From: Thiosocius sp942490985
GTDB lineage: Bacteria; Pseudomonadota; Gammaproteobacteria; Chromatiales; Chromatiaceae
Direction: 5' to 3'
DNA length: 64,000 bases
Assembly: GCA_942490985.1 (NCBI GenBank)
Contig: CALNYW010000005.1
Span: 696,241-760,240, forward strand
Under the pieces are notes generated by a model. It ran no database searches. It had not been told where the DNA came from and saw only the letters and a program-made list of their open reading frames with translations. A program made the position numbers and the translations under genes. This document shows positions 51,445 to 63,400 of the stretch, piece after piece. How positions within the stretch are numbered: position 1 is the first letter of the stretch; the number at the start of each line of letters is the position of its first letter.

Positions 51445-54400
51445 ATGGCTGAATCAACTGTCTCGAATACTGCCCCCGTTGCCATCGGCGAGGTCCAACA
51501 AGTCAGTGGACGCGTGGTCGCGATCGGCGCCGACGGGGTCGAGCGGCAACTGGTGGTCGGTGACCTGGTGTATGCCGATGATCTGGTCAAGACAGTGGGA
51601 CGCAGCACGGTGGTCATCGCGCTCAACGATGGCACGCGGTTCGACCTCGGCCGTGAGTCCGAGGCGCTGCTCGACGACGCGGTGTATTCAGACGACATCG
51701 AGGCGGTCCGGGCCGCGGCGGTGGTCGACATCGCTGAACTGCAACGGGCGATTGCGGCGGGCGCGGATCCGGCCGAGATCACCGATGCGCCGGCGGCGGG
51801 CGATATCCAGGGCAGCGCAGCGGAATCGTTGCAGGATGCGGTTGGCGTCGACCGGACCGGGCGCGTCGGCGTAGTCGAGGCGGGCTTCGAAACCCGTGGC
51901 CTTGAGCAGGTCTTCGACGAGCTGTTTTTCGACGACGTGGAATTAAGCGAGGCTGGCGAAGCGGGCCCGGTCATCACTGTTGATGCGCCCGACAATACCG
52001 CCGATACCACTCCGACCATAACCGGCACCACGGATGCCGAGCCGGGCAGTATTGTTACGTTGGTCGTCACCGACCGGCTGGGCGGTACACAGACGCTCGA
52101 GGCCGAAGTCCAGGACGACGGCAGCTACAGCGTCGACGTTGAACGGGCAATGCCCGAAGGCCCGTACACCGTGGAGGCCACCGTTGAGGATGAGGCCGGC
52201 AACACAGCGACGGCGACTGATCTCGGTAGCGTGAATGCGGTGAACGACGCCCCGGATGCGGTGGATGACACCGTGAGCACGAGTGAAGACACGCCGCTGA
52301 CGCTGACGGCGGTCGACATCGTCGATCCGAACGACACCGACCTGGATATGGACACGCTGACGATTAGCGGCGTGAGCAGTCCGAGCAACGGCACGGTGAG
52401 CTTCGATGCGGTCAGCGGTGAAGTGACCTTCACGCCGGCGCCGAACTACAACGGTGTGGCGAGCTTCGACTACACCATCAGCGACGGCAATGGCGGTAGC
52501 GACACGGCGACCGTGACGGTGAACGTGGATGCGGTGACCGATGGCATCGTCGATGGTGACGAGCCGGTGAGCACGCCGGAAGATACCCCGATCAGTGGCG
52601 ACCTGTTTGCGAACCTGACGGATGCGGACAGCAGCTCGCACTCGATCAGCAGTGCCACGGTCGATACGGATGGTGACGGCAACCCGGATACGCTGACGCT
52701 GGGCACGGCGACCCCGATCACCGATGGCAGCAATGCGATCGGCGAGCTGACCGTGAACGCGGATGGCAGCTATGCCTTTACGCCGGCGCCGAACTACAAC
52801 GGCGCGGTGCCGCCGATCAGCTACGTGATCGTGGATGACAACGATCCGAGCGATACGGACAGCTCGACGCTGACGATCACGGTGGATGCGGTGACCGATG
52901 GCATCGTCGATGGTGACGAGCCGGTGAGCACGCCGGAAGATACCCCGATCAGTGGCGACCTGTTTGCGAACCTGACGGATGCGGACAGCAGCTCGCACTC
53001 GATCAGCAGTGCCACGGTCGATACGGATGGTGACGGCAACCCGGATACGCTGACGCTGGGCACGGCGACCCCGATCACCGATGGCAGCAATGCGATCGGC
53101 GAGCTGACCGTGAACGCGGATGGCAGCTATGCCTTTACGCCGGCGCCGAACTACAACGGCGCGGTGCCGCCGATCAGCTACGTGATCGTGGATGACAACG
53201 ATCCGAGCGATACGGACAGCTCGACGCTGACGATCACGGTGGATGCGGTGACCGATGGCATCGTCGATGGTGACGAGCCGGTGAGCACGCCGGAAGATAC
53301 CCCGATCAGTGGCGACCTGTTTGCGAACCTGACGGATGCGGACAGCAGCTCGCACTCGATCAGCAGTGCCACGGTCGATACGGATGGTGACGGCAACCCG
53401 GATACGCTGACGCTGGGCACGGCGACCCCGATCACCGATGGCAGCAATGCGATCGGCGAGCTGACCGTGAACGCGGATGGCAGCTATGCCTTTACGCCGG
53501 CGCCGAACTACAACGGCGCGGTGCCGCCGATCAGCTACGTGATCGTGGATGACAACGATCCGAGCGATACGGACAGCTCGACGCTGACGATCACGGTGGA
53601 TGCGGTGACCGATGGCATCGTCGATGGTGACGAGCCGGTGAGCACGCCGGAAGATACCCCGATCAGTGGCGACCTGTTTGCGAACCTGACGGATGCGGAC
53701 AGCAGCTCGCACTCGATCAGCAGTGCCACGGTCGATACGGATGGTGACGGCAACCCGGATACGCTGACGCTGGGCACGGCGACCCCGATCACCGATGGCA
53801 GCAATGCGATCGGCGAGCTGACCGTGAACGCGGATGGCAGCTATGCCTTTACGCCGGCGCCGAACTACAACGGCGCGGTGCCGCCGATCAGCTACGTGAT
53901 CGTGGATGACAACGATCCGAGCGATACGGACAGCTCGACGCTGACGATCACGGTGGATGCGGTGACCGATGGCATCGTCGATGGTGACGAGCCGGTGAGC
54001 ACGCCGGAAGATACCCCGATCAGTGGCGACCTGTTTGCGAACCTGACGGATGCGGACAGCAGCTCGCACTCGATCAGCAGTGCCACGGTCGATACGGATG
54101 GTGACGGCAACCCGGATACGCTGACGCTGGGCACGGCGACCCCGATCACCGATGGCAGCAATGCGATCGGCGAGCTGACCGTGAACGCGGATGGCAGCTA
54201 TGCCTTTACGCCGGCGCCGAACTACAACGGCGCGGTGCCGCCGATCAGCTACGTGATCGTGGATGACAACGATCCGAGCGATACGGACAGCTCGACGCTG
54301 ACGATCACGGTGGATGCGGTGACCGATGGCATCGTCGATGGTGACGAGCCGGTGAGCACGCCGGAAGATACCCCGATCAGTGGCGACCTGTTTGCGAACC

Positions 54401-57400
54401 TGACGGATGCGGACAGCAGCTCGCACTCGATCAGCAGTGCCACGGTCGATACGGATGGTGACGGCAACCCGGATACGCTGACGCTGGGCACGGCGACCCC
54501 GATCACCGATGGCAGCAATGCGATCGGCGAGCTGACCGTGAACGCGGATGGCAGCTATGCCTTTACGCCGGCGCCGAACTACAACGGCGCGGTGCCGCCG
54601 ATCAGCTACGTGATCGTGGATGACAACGATCCGAGCGATACGGACAGCTCGACGCTGACGATCACGGTGGATGCGGTGACCGATGGCATCGTCGATGGTG
54701 ACGAGCCGGTGAGCACGCCGGAAGATACCCCGATCAGTGGCGACCTGTTTGCGAACCTGACGGATGCGGACAGCAGCTCGCACTCGATCAGCAGTGCCAC
54801 GGTCGATACGGATGGTGACGGCAACCCGGATACGCTGACGCTGGGCACGGCGACCCCGATCACCGATGGCAGCAATGCGATCGGCGAGCTGACCGTGAAC
54901 GCGGATGGCAGCTATGCCTTTACGCCGGCGCCGAACTACAACGGCGCGGTGCCGCCGATCAGCTACGTGATCGTGGATGACAACGATCCGAGCGATACGG
55001 ACAGCTCGACGCTGACGATCACGGTGGATGCGGTGACCGATGGCATCGTCGATGGTGACGAGCCGGTGAGCACGCCGGAAGATACCCCGATCAGTGGCGA
55101 CCTGTTTGCGAACCTGACGGATGCGGACAGCAGCTCGCACTCGATCAGCAGTGCCACGGTCGATACGGATGGTGACGGCAACCCGGATACGCTGACGCTG
55201 GGCACGGCGACCCCGATCACCGATGGCAGCAATGCGATCGGCGAGCTGACCGTGAACGCGGATGGCAGCTATGCCTTTACGCCGGCGCCGAACTACAACG
55301 GCGCGGTGCCGCCGATCAGCTACGTGATCGTGGATGACAACGATCCGAGCGATACGGACAGCTCGACGCTGACGATCACGGTGGATGCGGTGACCGATGG
55401 CATCGTCGATGGTGACGAGCCGGTGAGCACGCCGGAAGATACCCCGATCAGTGGCGACCTGTTTGCGAACCTGACGGATGCGGACAGCAGCTCGCACTCG
55501 ATCAGCAGTGCCACGGTCGATACGGATGGTGACGGCAACCCGGATACGCTGACGCTGGGCACGGCGACCCCGATCACCGATGGCAGCAATGCGATCGGCG
55601 AGCTGACCGTGAACGCGGATGGCAGCTATGCCTTTACGCCGGCGCCGAACTACAACGGCGCGGTGCCGCCGATCAGCTACGTGATCGTGGATGACAACGA
55701 TCCGAGCGATACGGACAGCTCGACGCTGACGATCACGGTGGATGCGGTGACCGATGGCATCGTCGATGGTGACGAGCCGGTGAGCACGCCGGAAGATACC
55801 CCGATCAGTGGCGACCTGTTTGCGAACCTGACGGATGCGGACAGCAGCTCGCACTCGATCAGCAGTGCCACGGTCGATACGGATGGTGACGGCAACCCGG
55901 ATACGCTGACGCTGGGCACGGCGACCCCGATCACCGATGGCAGCAATGCGATCGGCGAGCTGACCGTGAACGCGGATGGCAGCTATGCCTTTACGCCGGC
56001 GCCGAACTACAACGGCGCGGTGCCGCCGATCAGCTACGTGATCGTGGATGACAACGATCCGAGCGATACGGACAGCTCGACGCTGACGATCACGGTGGAT
56101 GCGGTGACCGATGGCATCGTCGATGGTGACGAGCCGGTGAGCACGCCGGAAGATACCCCGATCAGTGGCGACCTGTTTGCGAACCTGACGGATGCGGACA
56201 GCAGCTCGCACTCGATCAGCAGTGCCACGGTCGATACGGATGGTGACGGCAACCCGGATACGCTGACGCTGGGCACGGCGACCCCGATCACCGATGGCAG
56301 CAATGCGATCGGCGAGCTGACCGTGAACGCGGATGGCAGCTATGCCTTTACGCCGGCGCCGAACTACAACGGCGCGGTGCCGCCGATCAGCTACGTGATC
56401 GTGGATGACAACGATCCGAGCGATACGGACAGCTCGACGCTGACGATCACGGTGGATGCGGTGACCGATGGCATCGTCGATGGTGACGAGCCGGTGAGCA
56501 CGCCGGAAGATACCCCGATCAGTGGCGACCTGTTTGCGAACCTGACGGATGCGGACAGCAGCTCGCACTCGATCAGCAGTGCCACGGTCGATACGGATGG
56601 TGACGGCAACCCGGATACGCTGACGCTGGGCACGGCGACCCCGATCACCGATGGCAGCAATGCGATCGGCGAGCTGACCGTGAACGCGGATGGCAGCTAT
56701 GCCTTTACGCCGGCGCCGAACTACAACGGCGCGGTGCCGCCGATCAGCTACGTGATCGTGGATGACAACGATCCGAGCGATACGGACAGCTCGACGCTGA
56801 CGATCACGGTGGATGCGGTGACCGATGGCATCGTCGATGGTGACGAGCCGGTGAGCACGCCGGAAGATACCCCGATCAGTGGCGACCTGTTTGCGAACCT
56901 GACGGATGCGGACAGCAGCTCGCACTCGATCAGCAGTGCCACGGTCGATACGGATGGTGACGGCAACCCGGATACGCTGACGCTGGGCACGGCGACCCCG
57001 ATCACCGATGGCAGCAATGCGATCGGCGAGCTGACCGTGAACGCGGATGGCAGCTATGCCTTTACGCCGGCGCCGAACTACAACGGCGCGGTGCCGCCGA
57101 TCAGCTACGTGATCGTGGATGACAACGATCCGAGCGATACGGACAGCTCGACGCTGACGATCACGGTGGATGCGGTGACCGATGGCATCGTCGATGGTGA
57201 CGAGCCGGTGAGCACGCCGGAAGATACCCCGATCAGTGGCGACCTGTTTGCGAACCTGACGGATGCGGACAGCAGCTCGCACTCGATCAGCAGTGCCACG
57301 GTCGATACGGATGGTGACGGCAACCCGGATACGCTGACGCTGGGCACGGCGACCCCGATCACCGATGGCAGCAATGCGATCGGCGAGCTGACCGTGAACG

Positions 57401-60400
57401 CGGATGGCAGCTATGCCTTTACGCCGGCGCCGAACTACAACGGCGCGGTGCCGCCGATCAGCTACGTGATCGTGGATGACAACGATCCGAGCGATACGGA
57501 CAGCTCGACGCTGACGATCACGGTGGATGCGGTGACCGATGGCATCGTCGATGGTGACGAGCCGGTGAGCACGCCGGAAGATACCCCGATCAGTGGCGAC
57601 CTGTTTGCGAACCTGACGGATGCGGACAGCAGCTCGCACTCGATCAGCAGTGCCACGGTCGATACGGATGGTGACGGCAACCCGGATACGCTGACGCTGG
57701 GCACGGCGACCCCGATCACCGATGGCAGCAATGCGATCGGCGAGCTGACCGTGAACGCGGATGGCAGCTATGCCTTTACGCCGGCGCCGAACTACAACGG
57801 CGCGGTGCCGCCGATCAGCTACGTGATCGTGGATGACAACGATCCGAGCGATACGGACAGCTCGACGCTGACGATCACGGTGGATGCGGTGACCGATGGC
57901 ATCGTCGATGGTGACGAGCCGGTGAGCACGCCGGAAGATACCCCGATCAGTGGCGACCTGTTTGCGAACCTGACGGATGCGGACAGCAGCTCGCACTCGA
58001 TCAGCAGTGCCACGGTCGATACGGATGGTGACGGCAACCCGGATACGCTGACGCTGGGCACGGCGACCCCGATCACCGATGGCAGCAATGCGATCGGCGA
58101 GCTGACCGTGAACGCGGATGGCAGCTATGCCTTTACGCCGGCGCCGAACTACAACGGCGCGGTGCCGCCGATCAGCTACGTGATCGTGGATGACAACGAT
58201 CCGAGCGATACGGACAGCTCGACGCTGACGATCACGGTGGATGCGGTGACCGATGGCATCGTCGATGGTGACGAGCCGGTGAGCACGCCGGAAGATACCC
58301 CGATCAGTGGCGACCTGTTTGCGAACCTGACGGATGCGGACAGCAGCTCGCACTCGATCAGCAGTGCCACGGTCGATACGGATGGTGACGGCAACCCGGA
58401 TACGCTGACGCTGGGCACGGCGACCCCGATCACCGATGGCAGCAATGCGATCGGCGAGCTGACCGTGAACGCGGATGGCAGCTATGCCTTTACGCCGGCG
58501 CCGAACTACAACGGCGCGGTGCCGCCGATCAGCTACGTGATCGTGGATGACAACGATCCGAGCGATACGGACAGCTCGACGCTGACGATCACGGTGGATG
58601 CGGTGACCGATGGCATCGTCGATGGTGACGAGCCGGTGAGCACGCCGGAAGATACCCCGATCAGTGGCGACCTGTTTGCGAACCTGACGGATGCGGACAG
58701 CAGCTCGCACTCGATCAGCAGTGCCACGGTCGATACGGATGGTGACGGCAACCCGGATACGCTGACGCTGGGCACGGCGACCCCGATCACCGATGGCAGC
58801 AATGCGATCGGCGAGCTGACCGTGAACGCGGATGGCAGCTATGCCTTTACGCCGGCGCCGAACTACAACGGCGCGGTGCCGCCGATCAGCTACGTGATCG
58901 TGGATGACAACGATCCGAGCGATACGGACAGCTCGACGCTGACGATCACGGTGGATGCGGTGACCGATGGCATCGTCGATGGTGACGAGCCGGTGAGCAC
59001 GCCGGAAGATACCCCGATCAGTGGCGACCTGTTTGCGAACCTGACGGATGCGGACAGCAGCTCGCACTCGATCAGCAGTGCCACGGTCGATACGGATGGT
59101 GACGGCAACCCGGATACGCTGACGCTGGGCACGGCGACCCCGATCACCGATGGCAGCAATGCGATCGGCGAGCTGACCGTGAACGCGGATGGCAGCTATG
59201 CCTTTACGCCGGCGCCGAACTACAACGGCGCGGTGCCGCCGATCAGCTACGTGATCGTGGATGACAACGATCCGAGCGATACGGACAGCTCGACGCTGAC
59301 GATCACGGTGGATGCGGTGACCGATGGCATCGTCGATGGTGACGAGCCGGTGAGCACGCCGGAAGATACCCCGATCAGTGGCGACCTGTTTGCGAACCTG
59401 ACGGATGCGGACAGCAGCTCGCACTCGATCAGCAGTGCCACGGTCGATACGGATGGTGACGGCAACCCGGATACGCTGACGCTGGGCACGGCGACCCCGA
59501 TCACCGATGGCAGCAATGCGATCGGCGAGCTGACCGTGAACGCGGATGGCAGCTATGCCTTTACGCCGGCGCCGAACTACAACGGCGCGGTGCCGCCGAT
59601 CAGCTACGTGATCGTGGATGACAACGATCCGAGCGATACGGACAGCTCGACGCTGACGATCACGGTGGATGCGGTGACCGATGGCATCGTCGATGGTGAC
59701 GAGCCGGTGAGCACGCCGGAAGATACCCCGATCAGTGGCGACCTGTTTGCGAACCTGACGGATGCGGACAGCAGCTCGCACTCGATCAGCAGTGCCACGG
59801 TCGATACGGATGGTGACGGCAACCCGGATACGCTGACGCTGGGCACGGCGACCCCGATCACCGATGGCAGCAATGCGATCGGCGAGCTGACCGTGAACGC
59901 GGATGGCAGCTATGCCTTTACGCCGGCGCCGAACTACAACGGCGCGGTGCCGCCGATCAGCTACGTGATCGTGGATGACAACGATCCGAGCGATACGGAC
60001 AGCTCGACGCTGACGATCACGGTGGATGCGGTGACCGATGGCATCGTCGATGGTGACGAGCCGGTGAGCACGCCGGAAGATACCCCGATCAGTGGCGACC
60101 TGTTTGCGAACCTGACGGATGCGGACAGCAGCTCGCACTCGATCAGCAGTGCCACGGTCGATACGGATGGTGACGGCAACCCGGATACGCTGACGCTGGG
60201 CACGGCGACCCCGATCACCGATGGCAGCAATGCGATCGGCGAGCTGACCGTGAACGCGGATGGCAGCTATGCCTTTACGCCGGCGCCGAACTACAACGGC
60301 GCGGTGCCGCCGATCAGCTACGTGATCGTGGATGACAACGATCCGAGCGATACGGACAGCTCGACGCTGACGATCACGGTGGATGCGGTGACCGATGGCA

Positions 60401-63400
60401 TCGTCGATGGTGACGAGCCGGTGAGCACGCCGGAAGATACCCCGATCAGTGGCGACCTGTTTGCGAACCTGACGGATGCGGACAGCAGCTCGCACTCGAT
60501 CAGCAGTGCCACGGTCGATACGGATGGTGACGGCAACCCGGATACGCTGACGCTGGGCACGGCGACCCCGATCACCGATGGCAGCAATGCGATCGGCGAG
60601 CTGACCGTGAACGCGGATGGCAGCTATGCCTTTACGCCGGCGCCGAACTACAACGGCGCGGTGCCGCCGATCAGCTACGTGATCGTGGATGACAACGATC
60701 CGAGCGATACGGACAGCTCGACGCTGACGATCACGGTGGATGCGGTGACCGATGGCATCGTCGATGGTGACGAGCCGGTGAGCACGCCGGAAGATACCCC
60801 GATCAGTGGCGACCTGTTTGCGAACCTGACGGATGCGGACAGCAGCTCGCACTCGATCAGCAGTGCCACGGTCGATACGGATGGTGACGGCAACCCGGAT
60901 ACGCTGACGCTGGGCACGGCGACCCCGATCACCGATGGCAGCAATGCGATCGGCGAGCTGACCGTGAACGCGGATGGCAGCTATGCCTTTACGCCGGCGC
61001 CGAACTACAACGGCGCGGTGCCGCCGATCAGCTACGTGATCGTGGATGACAACGATCCGAGCGATACGGACAGCTCGACGCTGACGATCACGGTGGATGC
61101 GGTGACCGATGGCATCGTCGATGGTGACGAGCCGGTGAGCACGCCGGAAGATACCCCGATCAGTGGCGACCTGTTTGCGAACCTGACGGATGCGGACAGC
61201 AGCTCGCACTCGATCAGCAGTGCCACGGTCGATACGGATGGTGACGGCAACCCGGATACGCTGACGCTGGGCACGGCGACCCCGATCACCGATGGCAGCA
61301 ATGCGATCGGCGAGCTGACCGTGAACGCGGATGGCAGCTATGCCTTTACGCCGGCGCCGAACTACAACGGCGCGGTGCCGCCGATCAGCTACGTGATCGT
61401 GGATGACAACGATCCGAGCGATACGGACAGCTCGACGCTGACGATCACGGTGGATGCGGTGACCGATGGCATCGTCGATGGTGACGAGCCGGTGAGCACG
61501 CCGGAAGATACCCCGATCAGTGGCGACCTGTTTGCGAACCTGACGGATGCGGACAGCAGCTCGCACTCGATCAGCAGTGCCACGGTCGATACGGATGGTG
61601 ACGGCAACCCGGATACGCTGACGCTGGGCACGGCGACCCCGATCACCGATGGCAGCAATGCGATCGGCGAGCTGACCGTGAACGCGGATGGCAGCTATGC
61701 CTTTACGCCGGCGCCGAACTACAACGGCGCGGTGCCGCCGATCAGCTACGTGATCGTGGATGACAACGATCCGAGCGATACGGACAGCTCGACGCTGACG
61801 ATCACGGTGGATGCGGTGACCGATGGCATCGTCGATGGTGACGAGCCGGTGAGCACGCCGGAAGATACCCCGATCAGTGGCGACCTGTTTGCGAACCTGA
61901 CGGATGCGGACAGCAGCTCGCACTCGATCAGCAGTGCCACGGTCGATACGGATGGTGACGGCAACCCGGATACGCTGACGCTGGGCACGGCGACCCCGAA
62001 CACCGATGGCAGCAATGCGATCGGCGAGCTGACCGTGAACGCGGATGGCAGCTATGCCTTTACGCCGGCGCCGAACTACAACGGCGCGGTGCCGCCGATC
62101 AGCTACGTGATCGTGGATGACAACGATCCGAGCGATACGGACAGCTCGACGCTGACGATCACGGTGGATGCGGTGACCGATGGCATCGTCGATGGTGACG
62201 AGCCGGTGAGCACGCCGGAAGATACCCCGATCAGTGGCGACCTGTTTGCGAACCTGACGGATGCGGACAGCAGCTCGCACTCGATCAGCAGTGCCACGGT
62301 CGATACGGATGGTGACGGCAACCCGGATACGCTGACGCTGGGCACGGCGACCCCGATCACCGATGGCAGCAATGCGATCGGCGAGCTGACCGTGAACGCG
62401 GATGGCAGCTATGCCTTTACGCCGGCGCCGAACTACAACGGCGCGGTGCCGCCGATCAGCTACGTGATCGTGGATGACAACGATCCGAGCGATACGGACA
62501 GCTCGACGCTGACGATCACGGTGGATGCGGTGACCGATGGCATCGTCGATGGTGACGAGCCGGTGAGCACGCCGGAAGATACCCCGATCAGTGGCGACCT
62601 GTTTGCGAACCTGACGGATGCGGACAGCAGCTCGCACTCGATCAGCAGTGCCACGGTCGATACGGATGGTGACGGCAACCCGGATACGCTGACGCTGGGC
62701 ACGGCGACCCCGATCACCGATGGCAGCAATGCGATCGGCGAGCTGACCGTGAACGCGGATGGCAGCTATGCCTTTACGCCGGCGCCGAACTACAACGGCG
62801 CGGTGCCGCCGATCAGCTACGTGATCGTGGATGACAACGATCCGAGCGATACGGACAGCTCGACGCTGACGATCACGGTGGATGCGGTGACCGATGGCAT
62901 CGTCGATGGTGACGAGCCGGTGAGCACGCCGGAAGATACCCCGATCAGTGGCGACCTGTTTGCGAACCTGACGGATGCGGACAGCAGCTCGCACTCGATC
63001 AGCAGTGCCACGGTCGATACGGATGGTGACGGCAACCCGGATACGCTGACGCTGGGCACGGCGACCCCGATCACCGATGGCAGCAATGCGATCGGCGAGC
63101 TGACCGTGAACGCGGATGGCAGCTATGCCTTTACGCCGGCGCCGAACTACAACGGCGCGGTGCCGCCGATCAGCTACGTGATCGTGGATGACAACGATCC
63201 GAGCGATACGGACAGCTCGACGCTGACGATCACGGTGGATGCGGTGACCGATGGCATCGTCGATGGTGACGAGCCGGTGAGCACGCCGGAAGATACCCGG
63301 ATCAGTGGCGACCTGTTTGCGAACCTGACGGATGCGGACAGCAGCTCGCACTCGATCAGCAGTGCCACGGTCGATACGGATGGTGACGGCAACCCGGATA

